Shown here in pieces: positions 30,001-41,338 of a DNA stretch of 64,000 nt. The stretch is taken from assembly GCA_013115145.1 (NCBI GenBank), contig JAAPAO010000007.1, positions 62,001 through 126,000 on the forward strand, given 5' to 3'. How positions within the stretch are numbered: the first letter of the stretch is position 1; each line of letters starts with the position of its first letter. The notes under the pieces were generated by a model. The model saw only the letters and a program-made list of their open reading frames with translations, searched no databases and was not told the DNA's origin. The translations under genes and the position numbers were made by a program. Source of the stretch: Perkinsus chesapeaki (taxonomy: Eukaryota > Perkinsozoa > Perkinsida > Perkinsidae).

Positions 30001-33000
30001 AATGAGCTAATGCTACTGCCGAACCGACTGAACGAGCGGAGTGACAGGGAGCTGCCCAAAGTGGCGAAGTCAAATACAGACAGCGAGCTGCCAAGTCTTG
30101 ATACGGATAGGATCGAGACTGTAGAGCCTACTCGAGCCAAGTTTCTAAGAGAGATTGCGCTGGAGAGGCAGGCGAAATCAAGCAGCGACAAGGAAGACCC
30201 GAGGCGCGCACAGCTCAGAGCTGTTAGTGAGCTACCCAACCGGAAAAAGGCTCTTGTAGAAAGAGAGCTGCCGAGGTGGGCCTCCGAGACCGTGGAGAGG
30301 TAGGCTCCGGTTCTCATGCCATCGGCGACGGACAGACTGGATCCCAGACGAACATGAGCACGCAGGCTTAGAGAGGATCCAAGGGTTGCATAGTCTACCA
30401 TGGACATGGAACTACCAAACCTGGAGGCGCCGAAGAGAGATATAGTAGAGCCCATGCGAAAGAAGCTTCTTAATGACTGAGAACTGCCGAGGCTGACCCA
30501 GTCGAGAGTGGACATACTGCTGGCTAGCCGGGTAACCGAGAAAACCGAGAGCGTGCTGCCCACTCGGGAAAAGGTCCTCAAGGATAAGGAGGAGCTCATA
30601 CTGCTGTAGTCCAGAACAGACATAGAGCTAGCAAGTCTAGCTAGACCAATAACAGATATCGCAGAGCCAGCTCGGGCAACGGCTCGGATGGATAAAGTTG
30701 AGCCGAAGGAAGCACTATCTAGCAAGGACATGCAGCTGCCGAACCTCACCATACTGAAGACCGATAGCCTGGAGCCCAGGCGAACGTAGCTCCGCAGAGA
30801 GCAAGAGCTGCCAAAGTTGGCAAAACTTAGGACTGATGCGGACTCACCGAGCCTGGCCAAGCCAAACATAGACAAGGAGCTACCGAGTCTAGCTAGGGAC
30901 CTTACCGACATGGAGCTGCCCAAATGTAGGAAATCTAACACGCTCGCACTGGAGGCGAGACGGTTGCGGCCCACAGTAGAGAGAGCGCTACCGAGGCGGG
31001 AGAATCCTCGAAGACTAAGAGAACTACCCAAGTGGACGAAGTCAAGGGTGGACATACTTCCACCTAAACGGTACGATCCGAATGCAGAGACGCTAGATCC
31101 GAGTCGAGCAAATGACCGCAGGGAAAGGCTACTGCTGAGTAGAGCCTGACCACAGGCTGACAAGCTGTCACCGACTCGTGCACGGCCAAAAGCTGACAAA
31201 CTACTACCAAACCGAGCAAAGGTTCTCAAAGAGAGGCTGCTGCCAAGCCGAGCGAAATCCAGAACGGAAACGCTGGAGCCGAGCCGAGCGCCTTCTAGAA
31301 GGGACATAGAGCTACCGACGCGGAGAATCTTACGGATAGATAGAGCACTGCCCAAAGAAGCAAAGTGCATAACGCTCATGCTACTGCCAAATCGTGCACC
31401 GGCAAAGACCGAGAGGGTAGAGCCCAGCCGGGCAAAGGAGCGCAGGGACATGCTCGACGACAGCCGGGCGGCGTCGAGAACGGATATAGATCCGCCTACC
31501 CTGGCTAAGCCGAACGCAGAGAGGCAACTACCGAAGCGGGCCAAACCGCGGATTGAGATCGAAGAACCAAGGTGGGTAAAGTCAACCAGTGATATCGATG
31601 AACCGAATCGACCGACACCAAAGATGGAGAGGCTGCTGCCTAGGCGGCCATAGGACCTAATGGACAAGCCCGATCCAATTTGGAAGAAATCAGTAACCGA
31701 GATGGGAGCCACTGCTCGGAGCTCTCCAGTAATAGAGACCGAGCTGCCCATCCTGGCAACACCACGCAGCGATAGACAGCTGCCGAGCATGAGATAATCT
31801 AGAACAGACAGAGAACCAGCGAGTCTCGTTCGATCAAATACTGTCAGACTGCTGCCCAGTCTGCTGACACCTCGTAGTGAGAGAGTAGAGCCTAGCTGAG
31901 CAAAGTTGAGGATCGAGACCGATGAACCGATCCGACCTCCACTCAATGTTGACAATGAGCTTCCTAGTCGCATCGCTGCACGAAGAGATAGCGACGAGCC
32001 AAGAATGAGGTAGTCCAGAATGGAGGTAGAACGGCCTATTCTAGTATTAGTGAACACTGATAGAGAGGAGCCGAGTCTGGCCAGAGACCTGAGGCTCATC
32101 GAGCTGCTGCTCGCCACGCAGTCCATCACCGATAGTGCGTCTCCAAGCCTTGACAGCCCATAGACAGAGATATAGCTGCCCATTCTGGAGACAGACCTTA
32201 CCGATAGTGAAGAGCCAAATTGTGTGTAGCTCAAAGCCGAGAGCACGCTGCCGAATCGGGCAAGACCGTACACACTAACAGCGCTACCAAAGCGCATGAA
32301 GGAGCGCAGTGACATCGTAGAGCCAAGCATGACAAAGTCTAGGATAGACCCGCTGCTGCCTGCCCGGAGTAGCGAAACCATCGACAGAGATGATCCCAGC
32401 CTAGCAGTTGACCGAAGGGAAAGACTGCTGCCAAGAGAGGCGAACTCCACCAGTGACATACGGCTGCCGAGACGGGCCTCACCGAAGGTCGAAAGATATG
32501 ATCCGAGGCGAGCGAATGATCTCAGAGATAGGGTACTACCAAGCTCGACGGAGTCAAGTGTGGATAGCGTTGACCCCAGCCTGCCCATACCAAACAACGA
32601 AAGCGCCGAGCCACCTCTGGTGAATCCTCGAATAGACAAGGTACTGCCGAGATCGACGAACCCCAAGGTGGAGAAGGAGCTACCACAGCGGGCCATGGAG
32701 AAGGTCGAGATGGTGCTCCCGAGACGAGCGAAGGTCCGGAGGGACAGAGAACTCGAAACGGCAGTGTAGTCGAGAGCCGATAAGGATGCTCCAAAGCGGG
32801 CAGTGCTGCACAAGGACAGAGTGCTGCCAAGGCGGCCAGTTCCCCGGACACTCAGGCTGCTACCCAGCTGAAGGAAATCCAAGACAGTTGCGGAGCATCC
32901 CAGTCTGGCAAGGTCGAACATCGACAGTGAGCTACCGAGCCGAGCGTAGGTCTGTAGGGAGAGGGAACTGCCCAAGTGGAGGAAGTCGAGCACAGAGACA

Positions 33001-36000
33001 GAAGATCCGAGCCTGGTCCTGTCGAAGGCCGAGACCGAGCTGCCAAGTCTAGAGAAGCTCCTGAGAGATAGAGAGCTGCCAAGGTGGCTGTGATGGAGAA
33101 CGGAGAGAGCGCTGCCCAGCCGAGCTACACTGTAAACCGATACACTTGAGCCGAGGCGCGCTGTAGATCTAAGGCTCAAGGAACTTCCTAGAGTGGTCGA
33201 ATCGAACAGAGATATGGTAGAACCGAGTCTAGCACAAGAGAAGGCACTCAGTGTGCTGCCAAGCTTGAGGAAGCCTCTAGCACTGATAACGGAGCCGGTC
33301 CACAGAGAACCATGGATGGAGAAAGTGCTGCCTAGGCGAGCATAGGATCTGATGGATAAAGCGCTACCAAGGCCACTGTAGTCCAGGACAGATAGCTTCT
33401 TCCCAAGCCTCGCCCAGGAAAAGACTGAGATGTTGCTACCGAGACGAGCGCATGCTCTGACCGACAGGGAGCTGCCCAGGGCAAGATAGTCCAGTATGGA
33501 CAAGGAGCTGCCAAGCCTCGATGAAGAGTACACTGACAACCCGGATCCCAGGCGACCGGTAGCCCGCACGGAGAGGGTCGATCCCAGATCGCAGAGCTGA
33601 CGGGCCGAGAAGTAGTCTGAGAGCTGTGTCGAGCCGAAGACTGAGAGAGTACTGCCCAGTCTGATGAAGGACCGTAGGGACATCGACGACCCGAACTGGA
33701 CGTAGTCGAACACTGACGCTGAGGAACCGAGACGAGAATACCCAAAGACTGACAGAGCGCTGCCAGCTCGGGCAAATGACCTAACCGATAGCGTCGACCC
33801 TAGTGTGGCGTAGGCGAGCATGGAGAGATCACTACCGAGACGGGCTGAGCTGAAAGCCGAGACCGAGCTGCCGAACATGCCCATAGCACGGAGAGATAGG
33901 GAGCTGCCCAGCCAAGAGTGATCCAGGGCGCTGATCAAAGATCCGAACTTGGCCATGCCGTACAGAGACAGGGTGCTACCCGAGCGGACAAAGCCTCGCA
34001 GAGAAAGCGCGCTTCCTAATGCGACAAGGTCGACAGTGCTGAGCGACTGGCCAAGCCTAGCGCCACTGAAGACCGTGAGGCTGCTTCCGGCACGGAGAAG
34101 CCCACGCAGCGACAGGGAGCTACCTACCAGGCTGTAACCGAGGACAGAGATGCCAGATCCGATGCGAGCGGAGCCAAAGGAAGACAAGCTCGACCCTAGA
34201 CGGGACATGGCTCGGAGGGAAAGGGAGCTGCCGAGATCAGCCCACGCCAGGCTCGAGACAGAGCTTGCGAGCCTGGCAGCTGCTGCCAAGGATAAAGTAG
34301 ATCCGAGCCTAGCCACTGCACGCAGAGACATCGACGAGCCGAGAGCGAGGAAGTCGAGAACCGACGAGCTGCCGCCGATCCGCGCTCCACAGAAGGTCGA
34401 GAAGGTAGAGCCAAATCGAACTAGGGACCTCACAGAGAGGGCGCTGCCGAGGTGGGAGAAGTCACAGACGGACATCCCCATACCCAAGCGGGCCGAAGCA
34501 TAGGACGACACCGATGACCCAAACCTCATCAATGAACGCATGGACAGTGAGCTTCCAAGCCCGACACAGTCCAGGACCGAAACGGTGAGCCCCAGTCTGG
34601 TCGTAGAGAAGACCGACGCCATTCGACCAAACCGAGCGTGCTGCTGGAGGGACAAGGTGGATCCTAGGGTAACGTAATCGAGAACGGAAAACGAGCAACC
34701 GAGGCGACTTAGACCGGCCACCGAGAAGGCTGATCCGATGCGAGCATGGCCTCTCAAGGAGAAGGCACTACCAAGATGAACAAAGTCGAGGACCGAAACT
34801 GAGTCGCCCATCCGGCTCATACCGTATACCGAGATGCGGCTCCCAAACCGAGAGAAGTCCCTAAGAGATAGAGAAGATCCTAAAACAGTGAAATCAAGCA
34901 CGGAAGACGACGAGCCTAAAGTAGACACTCCGAACAAGGACATGGTGCTGCCGGCACGAATGACCCCACGAACCGATAAGCACGAGCCTAGTGCGCTGAG
35001 GTCTAGAACACTGAGACCGGAGCCGAGCCTAGTAGTGCCGAATATAGAAACTGTGGAGCCCATCCTAGCAGCTGACCTCAGTGAGAGTGCCGAGCCAAAC
35101 GACAGCTGCCCTAGAACCGAAAAAGAACTACCTAACCTCGAGGTGGCGTACACAGATAGGGTACTGCCTAGCCTCGAACTGGACCGAATACTCATGCTAG
35201 AACCCATTGTGAGGTAATCGAGCACCGACAGGCTTTGGGCGAATCTGCTCGCTGCCGCAACCGAAACGGTGCTACCAGCTCTAATGAACGAGCGAAGAGA
35301 TAGAACACTGCCAACAGCTACGAAGTCCAACACTGAGATGCTACTGCCAAACCGTGACACGCCATAGGTCGAGACGTGGCTGCCTAGGCGGGCCACTGAC
35401 CGCAGGGACAGTGCGCTGCCCAACGCTGTGAAGGTCATCACAGACAGAGCCGAGCCTAGCCGCGTCGTCGCCAGGAGAGAGATAGTACTCCCAAAGCGAG
35501 CAAACGAACGTATTGACATGGACGAGCTCAGTGTCGCGAAGCCCAGACTTGAAATCTGAGAGCCGAACCTTGTCTGGCTGAAGACCGAGATAGTGCTTCC
35601 GAGTCGGATAAGGCTGCGTAGAGAGAAGGCACTGCCGAGGTTCACGCAGTCATACGTGGACAGTACGCTGCCAAGGCGAGCCAAGCTAAAGACCGATACT
35701 GCAGAGCCAGCTCGGAAGAAGGCCCTCAACGACATGCTGCTGCCCAAGGCCAACATGTCCAACATAGAGACTGAGCTGCCCTGGCGAACCTTACTATAAA
35801 CCGAGAGAGAGCTACCGAACCTCATGCTCGAACGGATGGACATGGTACTGCCCAGGTTGACAAAGTCTAAGACAGACATGCTGCAACCGATGCGAGCCAT
35901 GCCGTAGGCTGAGCAGCTCGAGCCGAACCTAGAGAAGGATCTTATAGAGATAGCACTGGCTAGGTTGGTAAGGTCCAAAATGGAGAGAGAACTGCCCATA

Positions 36001-39000
36001 CGAGCTTGGCCAAACAGACTGAGCGTGCTGCCAAAACGGGCAAAGTTGCGGACGGAGAGGGAGCTGCCGAGGGCCATAAACCCGAGGGTCGAGACCGAGC
36101 TAGCCATTCTCGCCACAGCAAAGACCGAAAGACCGCTGCCAGCTCTGGCGAAAGTTCTCAATGAGAGTGACGAGGCACAGGTGGCGAAATCTAGCAGGGA
36201 TATCTGCGACCCTAACCTGGCCATACCAACCACAGAAAGGCTGCTGCCGAGGCGAGCAAAGGATCGCAGTGACTGGGTCGAGCCTAGAGCCGCAAAATCG
36301 AGCACAGTAACGGTGTGGCCGAAGCGCGCTAGACACTCTAAGGAAAGAGAACTGCCAAGGCGAGCAAATGCCCGTAGAGAGAGAGCACTGCCACCTAGGC
36401 TGAAGTCTAGCACAGAGAGGCTAGAGCCAAGTCTGGAGCAACCGAAAACTGAGACCGAGCTGCCAACTCGACCCAAGGCTCGTACCGATAGTGCAGAGCC
36501 AATGGCTACGCTGTCCAAAGCGGAGAGTGTGAGACCAAGACGAGCTCTGCTGAATACACTGAGGGTGCTGCCGAGCCGAGCGAACTGACGCATGGAGACA
36601 GTGCTGCCAAAGTGGGCCGCGCTAACCACGGAAAGGTGACTTCCTAGTCTACAGAGACCGAAGGCCGAGACAGAGCTACCAAAGCGAGCCAAACCACGCA
36701 GAGAGAGAGCGCTCCCCATAGCCGAGAAGTCGAGAACGCTGGCGGTACTTCCAGCACGAAGACAACCAAACGTCGATACCGTAGAGCCGAAGCGGGCGAA
36801 TGACCGCAGTGATATGGTGCTGCCGATCAGTGTGTAGTCCAGCACCGACAACGAGGACCCGAGCCTCGCCCAACCGTAGGCTGATAGAGTACTGCCGAGC
36901 CTGGCCTGGCCACGGAGAGACAGCGATGAACCCATCAATACAAAGGAGAGAGCAGACAAGCTGTCACCGAATCGGCTCAGGCAGTGGGCGGACAAGGCAG
37001 AGCCGAGCCTGGTAAAGGCTCTAGTGGAGAGTGCCGAGCCGAGGTTGATGAGGTCCAGCGCTGTAATGCTGGCACCGATGCGAGCCAGACCGACCGTGGA
37101 TAGAGCGCTGCCGATGCGGGCCAGGTTACGAAGAGATAGGCTGCTACCGAGCTGGAAGAAGTCTAGGATGCTGACTGTCGATGCCAGACGGGCTAGGCCG
37201 ACCAAAGAGAAGGAACTGCCAAATCTGCCGAACTCCCTCAAGGACAGTGAGCTGCTCAGTACAGCAAAATCTAGTATAGAGGCTGATGAGCCAAACCGCG
37301 CCAAACCAAAGGCAGAGACAGTCGAGCCCATACGAAGGAAGGACCTCAGTGAGAAAGTGCTGCCTAAATGGGCAAAGCCTAGCACGGAGAGAGAGGTGCC
37401 GAGCCGAGCTTGGCCATAGACAGACAGCGCAGAGCCGGCCCTTGCCGCCGATCTCAAAGACATGGACGAGCCCAGGTGAACCCAGTCCAGGACGGACACA
37501 CTGCTGCCGAGCCTCGCCATACCGAAGGCTGAGACACTTGACCCGAGCCTGGAGAAGGACCGGAACGATAGCGAACTGCCAGTGTGAGCGTAGTCTAGAA
37601 CGGATAGATTATCGCCTATGCGAGCACCGGCCACCAACGATAGAGAGCTGCCGACCCGGACGTACTCCCTAAGGGACAAGCTGCTTCCCAGAGTTGAGGA
37701 GTCCAGGAGTGACAGAGCCGAACCGAAGCGTCCAAGACCGCACACTGACAGAGCACTGCCGAGCCTGTTCACCGCTCTGAGACTCAGGGAGGATCCCAAA
37801 GCCGACGCATCTAGTATAGAGAAGCCGCTGCCCATACGGAAATGGGTGTGCATGGACAAGGACGATCCTAACCTTGCTGCTGCTCGAAGAGACAATGTGC
37901 TGCCTAGGGCTATAGAGTCCAGGACAGATAGGCTGGAACCAATACGAGCCAGACCATAGAAGGAAAGGCCAGAGCCAAACCTAGTAAAGCCTCGGATGCT
38001 CATCGCCGAGCCGAGGTTGGCGAAGTCCAAACCGGAAAGCGACGAGCCGAACCGTGCCATGCCGTAAACCGACACCGATGAGCCAGCTCGAGCGAAGCGA
38101 TGAAGAGACAGAGAGGATCCCATGGTTGTGAAGTCGAGCACCTGAAGAGCAGCATGTCAGCCAGGCGGCAGGCTCGTACACTTACGCTCAGGCTGGCGCC
38201 AAGGACGGCACGATCGAATATACTGCACGAGCTACCTATCCTAGCAAAGCCTCTCAGACTCAATGACGAACTCAGAGTTGTGAGATCCAGAACGGAGAGA
38301 GATGCTCCGAACCGAGAGGTTCCGTATCTGAGGACGCCTTCAACGGTCTAGGGGAGAGAGGCACGTACAGAGAGGCTGAGCTGCCCAGTCTCATGAAGGA
38401 CTGCAAGGATAGTGCGCTGCCGATATTGATGAAATCTAATGTGGTCAGAGATTGGCCCATACGAGCTCGACCTAACAAACGACTATCGCTGAGCATGTAT
38501 TCGAAGCTCGACCCTTACCTGCAACCGACATGTAGCTTCCCAGTCTGAAGGATGCCCTTATCGATGCCGAGCTGCCCAGAGCAATCTACACAGGCAGCGC
38601 TCATCCAGGCCGCTCCAGGCCGACGAGTATTTCCTTACCCAGTCCAGTACGGAGAGGCGGCTTCCAAGCCTTGTTGTGCCATATAAGGACAGTGCGCTGC
38701 CAATCCTGGCATACGTTCGGATCGAGGTCGAGCTACCGAACGTTGCATAGTCCAGAACCGATAACGACGATCCAAACATCTAACAAGAGTAATCCGGGGA
38801 GGAACAGAGGACGGTCCTACCGCCGAGTTGAAGAGAGATAGGCCACTGCCAAGCTTAGCGAAGTTGTATACAGACAGGGAGCTGCCCATTGAGACATAAT
38901 CGAAGATGCTGACCGTGGAATGCAGAACTGCTGAGCCGTACACCTAATAGGCAGACAGTAAGAGTGTATTTCCATACGTTAAGGAGATCCCTACGCTGAG

Positions 39001-39283
39001 ACCGTAGCCAGACTCTGGTGCACCACTTTGAGGATCTGTAGGCTCCGAGTTACCGATGTTGATGAAGCCCTAAACATGCCATCACCGGCTGTGCTAGCTA
39101 GGATGTCCTACGTGAACGGAGAGGCTGGATCCGACTCTACCAACCTCCTGGACGCTTATGGTGCTGCCGAGGCGGACAAAGGACCGCACAGACAGGGTCG
39201 AGCCGAGCACCACACGGTCGTACATATGCCTACAGACAAGCAAACCAACTCCATCGAGATGAGGCCCCCAACATTCAACCTAC
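1..39283 (-). repeat. 36-bp coding repeat array with 108-bp higher-order period
   Basis: Read on the minus strand, 12-codon units cycle through three flavours: one with VLDF-like residues after GSSLS (type A), one with LRSFARL (type B) and one with V-x-G-x-A-R-L (type C). The cycle of about 108 bp holds over most of the array, for example around 20,100-20,180 and 37,800-38,141. The DNA copies are diverged and use many synonymous codons, while Gly1, Ser2, Leu4, Ser5, the hydrophobic residue at 6 and residues 9-12 are kept. Units upstream of 38,141 are split by small introns. Confidence 0.9.
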
Positions 39284-39876
39284 ACATAGTTCCCCAAGCG
39301 AGCGAATCCCATAACGGAGATCTGTGGTCTCTTTGATGCATCTGGATCCTCGGGGTCGTCGGGTTTACCTAGGCAAGTGGAGGGTGAAGAGTCCACTGAG
39401 ATCAGACCACATCGCACCAGGTCGCTTGGTCGAAATCCAGAGATTCGAGAAGAACTGAGCCTGCCTCCAGAAGGCCGACTCGCCCGTCACCGACAACGCA
39501 GCCGAGAAATGAACGGCTTCTTCAACCTGGCAAGCATCCGTGGGAAGCATATCCTGCCCGTCCCATGGCGTACCGAAAGCGACTTCTTAAAGACGGCCAC
39601 GTCGAGCACCTCCATTGAACTGTTAAATATGGCCTTTTTGTAATATCGAGGGAGCTCAGCTAACATGCCGAATTCAAGTAGATAACTTTCAAAAGAGTCT
39701 ACCTGAACCATCCGGTGCAGCTATCATAGCTCCTCCTTCTCGTTGATCATCCAACATCAATATCAACACTGATACCGGATCGGCACCTAGGATGCATAAC
39801 TATCTCGTCAGCAGGCGCCGTCTTCTTCATGCTCACCGATGATGTCGTGGGCCATAATGTGTAAATCGGTCTTCAT
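1..39876 (-). CDS. Giant tandem-repeat protein, multi-exon 5' end, C-terminus beyond window
   Basis: Unrecognised protein of at least about 13,000 residues. The last exon (38,141 to 1) is a single minus-strand frame with codons on plus triplets starting at multiples of 3. No in-frame stop was found in 12,713 codons and it runs off the left edge. It is built of about 1,050 units of 12 residues with consensus GSSLSVxxFARL. The inferred start is the ATG at 39,876, with an AG acceptor nine bases upstream. The leader begins MKTDLHIMAHDIIG and has no evident signal peptide. Assigned introns are 39,787-39,836, 39,660-39,702, 39,527-39,573, 39,230-39,283, 39,070-39,111, 39,015-39,053 (weak), 38,944-38,994, 38,780-38,820, 38,586-38,638, 38,472-38,518, 38,328-38,368 and 38,142-38,185. 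The join between about 39,480 and 39,320 is unresolved. Comparable GSSLS-type repeats are, from memory, common in dinoflagellate predicted proteins. A structural, surface or adhesive role is only a guess; a beta-solenoid fold is possible. Confidence 0.85.
930..12910 (-). repeat. Cluster of 14-residue variant units (GS-x-Y-K/S-LSVI type)
   Basis: Within the giant repeat array, a recurrent variant inserts two residues, so that GSSLSV becomes GSVYKLSVI or a near relative. Examples read on the minus strand lie near 5,385, 5,270, 7,050, 7,775, 8,880, 10,235 and 12,890, where the last reads GSAYSLSVID. I count roughly 25 copies between about 0.93 and 12.9 kb and no clear copy between 13 and 38 kb. 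They mark a C-terminal-proximal subdomain of the visible protein and break the strict 36-bp register without breaking the reading frame. Confidence 0.75.
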
Positions 39877-41338
39877 TTCAACTCCTGTAAGTTCTTTTTT
39901 CGCCACAAAATCCCACTGTGGCAGGCCGTGCTTATTCAAAGCAAACCTCGAGGCCTATACCCGCAATACCAACGCTCACATAGGCAGCATCCAGCCTACC
40001 TGTGCGGGGCTGGGGTCGACCGTCAATGGCCCCAACAGTGTTATATCACCACGTCGACCAACTAGCACCCACCCTTGGACGAGCTGAAATGACGGAGTAA
40101 ATAGAGCATTCGGCGGTGTAAGGATCTACCTGTAGTGGCAGGATTAATAACCACAGTATCATTATATGCAACCAAGTGTGCATGGAACAGGTATGCATCT
40201 TATTAACAACCTGAATCAGTTATATAGCGTGTTGTGATGGTGGTGATGGTGATGCTACTCTCTTTAAATGAATTGTCAACCTTGCTGTATCGATAATAGC
40301 AGAGGCCGAATTATGCCATGCCCAAGGTACTAGCCTTGTCCGGGTCAAAATCCCGAAAAAGGTGAAACCTACCAAAACCAAAGCCATTTATCGTACGCCC
40401 CAGGTTTGAATAGACTAGGTCATCGTAGCAGCTATATTGATGCAGATGCAGATATACATCGCGGATTGTAATGATATATATCTTAATTTGTGCGGACGTA
40501 CTAGTCGATTAATACCACTAATATTCACATTATAACAGGCGAAGAGGAGGTGAATAGGTCAGAAAGAGAGTGTTCAGCATGGATAGAGGCCGTCATAGAC
40601 GAGCATCTATCTTTAGGAGCTATATTAAGATCCAATCGGTATCGACAGAGATAGCAACATCGTTTAGCGTATTAATTAACGAACCCAACAAGCACTGATA
40701 TGTGATATAATATCATCATAGATCGTCGAGTTCATTATTAACCCATCGGAAGGATAAACATCAGATTTACTAATAGGATTCATATCGTTTAAATTAAATT
40801 TGGCTGACAGCAACCAGCCCGAACATCACAAAATCCACACTTAAAACGATGTGAGAAGGCTCAAAACCGGATGATAACCACCATCAAAATAAGCTATAAC
40901 ATTATTAGAGTCAAACCGCACAAATAAGACTGTTAACAGCGTCATAGTGGAGTCAGTACAAGCAGCGCAAGCGGCCATCTCGAGCAAGTTCCGATCAGTT
41001 TCAATCTTGCGCTGTCACTTGCTTATCTTGCATTTCTTGTATTTTCTCAACGCAGCGCGCTATAACGCGTGTCGATCACGTCGCAACACTCGAAAATTTG
41101 TATGGAGTTGCTACTCCTCACTCTACTGATAAGCTCTGTATTTCCTGCTTGGTTCGTCATTACGTAATACGAACATGGCATAGTAAGCGGAGCAATATCG
41201 TATCTAGTGATCATCGGGCTCGCTTTATCCTGTGCTCGTCGAGTGTAGGATTGACCAGTGTATCGCACACTTAACATTTGACAAATAGACTAATACTGCT
41301 ATCAGCGGTCCTCGTGGTCATTGATATGGCTCACAGGC
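39877..41338. other. AT-rich intergenic region, no gene seen
   Basis: About 1.46 kb between the inferred start of the giant repeat gene (minus) and the start of the coiled-coil gene (plus), so it probably holds two divergent promoters. It is visibly richer in A and T than the flanks, has no open frame with family resemblance, and has scattered short purine and TGG/TGA runs near 40,230-40,260. I see no RNA gene or mobile element. Confidence 0.5.

Noticed and set aside
2918-37672. Scattered 60-180-codon minus-strand ORFs in the two other frames
   Set aside because: They overlap the continuous repeat frame, have no consistent composition and end at random stops; they are frame shadows.
1-38141. 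Non-coding satellite or CRISPR-like array
   Set aside because: The period is 36/108 bp with no constant repeat and unique spacer structure, substitutions are mainly compatible with protein conservation, and the frame never breaks.
38000-38263. Frameshifts suggesting that the 5' end of the giant gene is a pseudogene
   Set aside because: Each apparent frameshift coincides with a 41-54-bp GT-AG intron whose removal restores the 12-residue register.
40340-40380. Possible tRNA around GGGTCAAAATCCCG
   Set aside because: A short stem can be drawn, but no matching acceptor, D or anticodon arms were found upstream.
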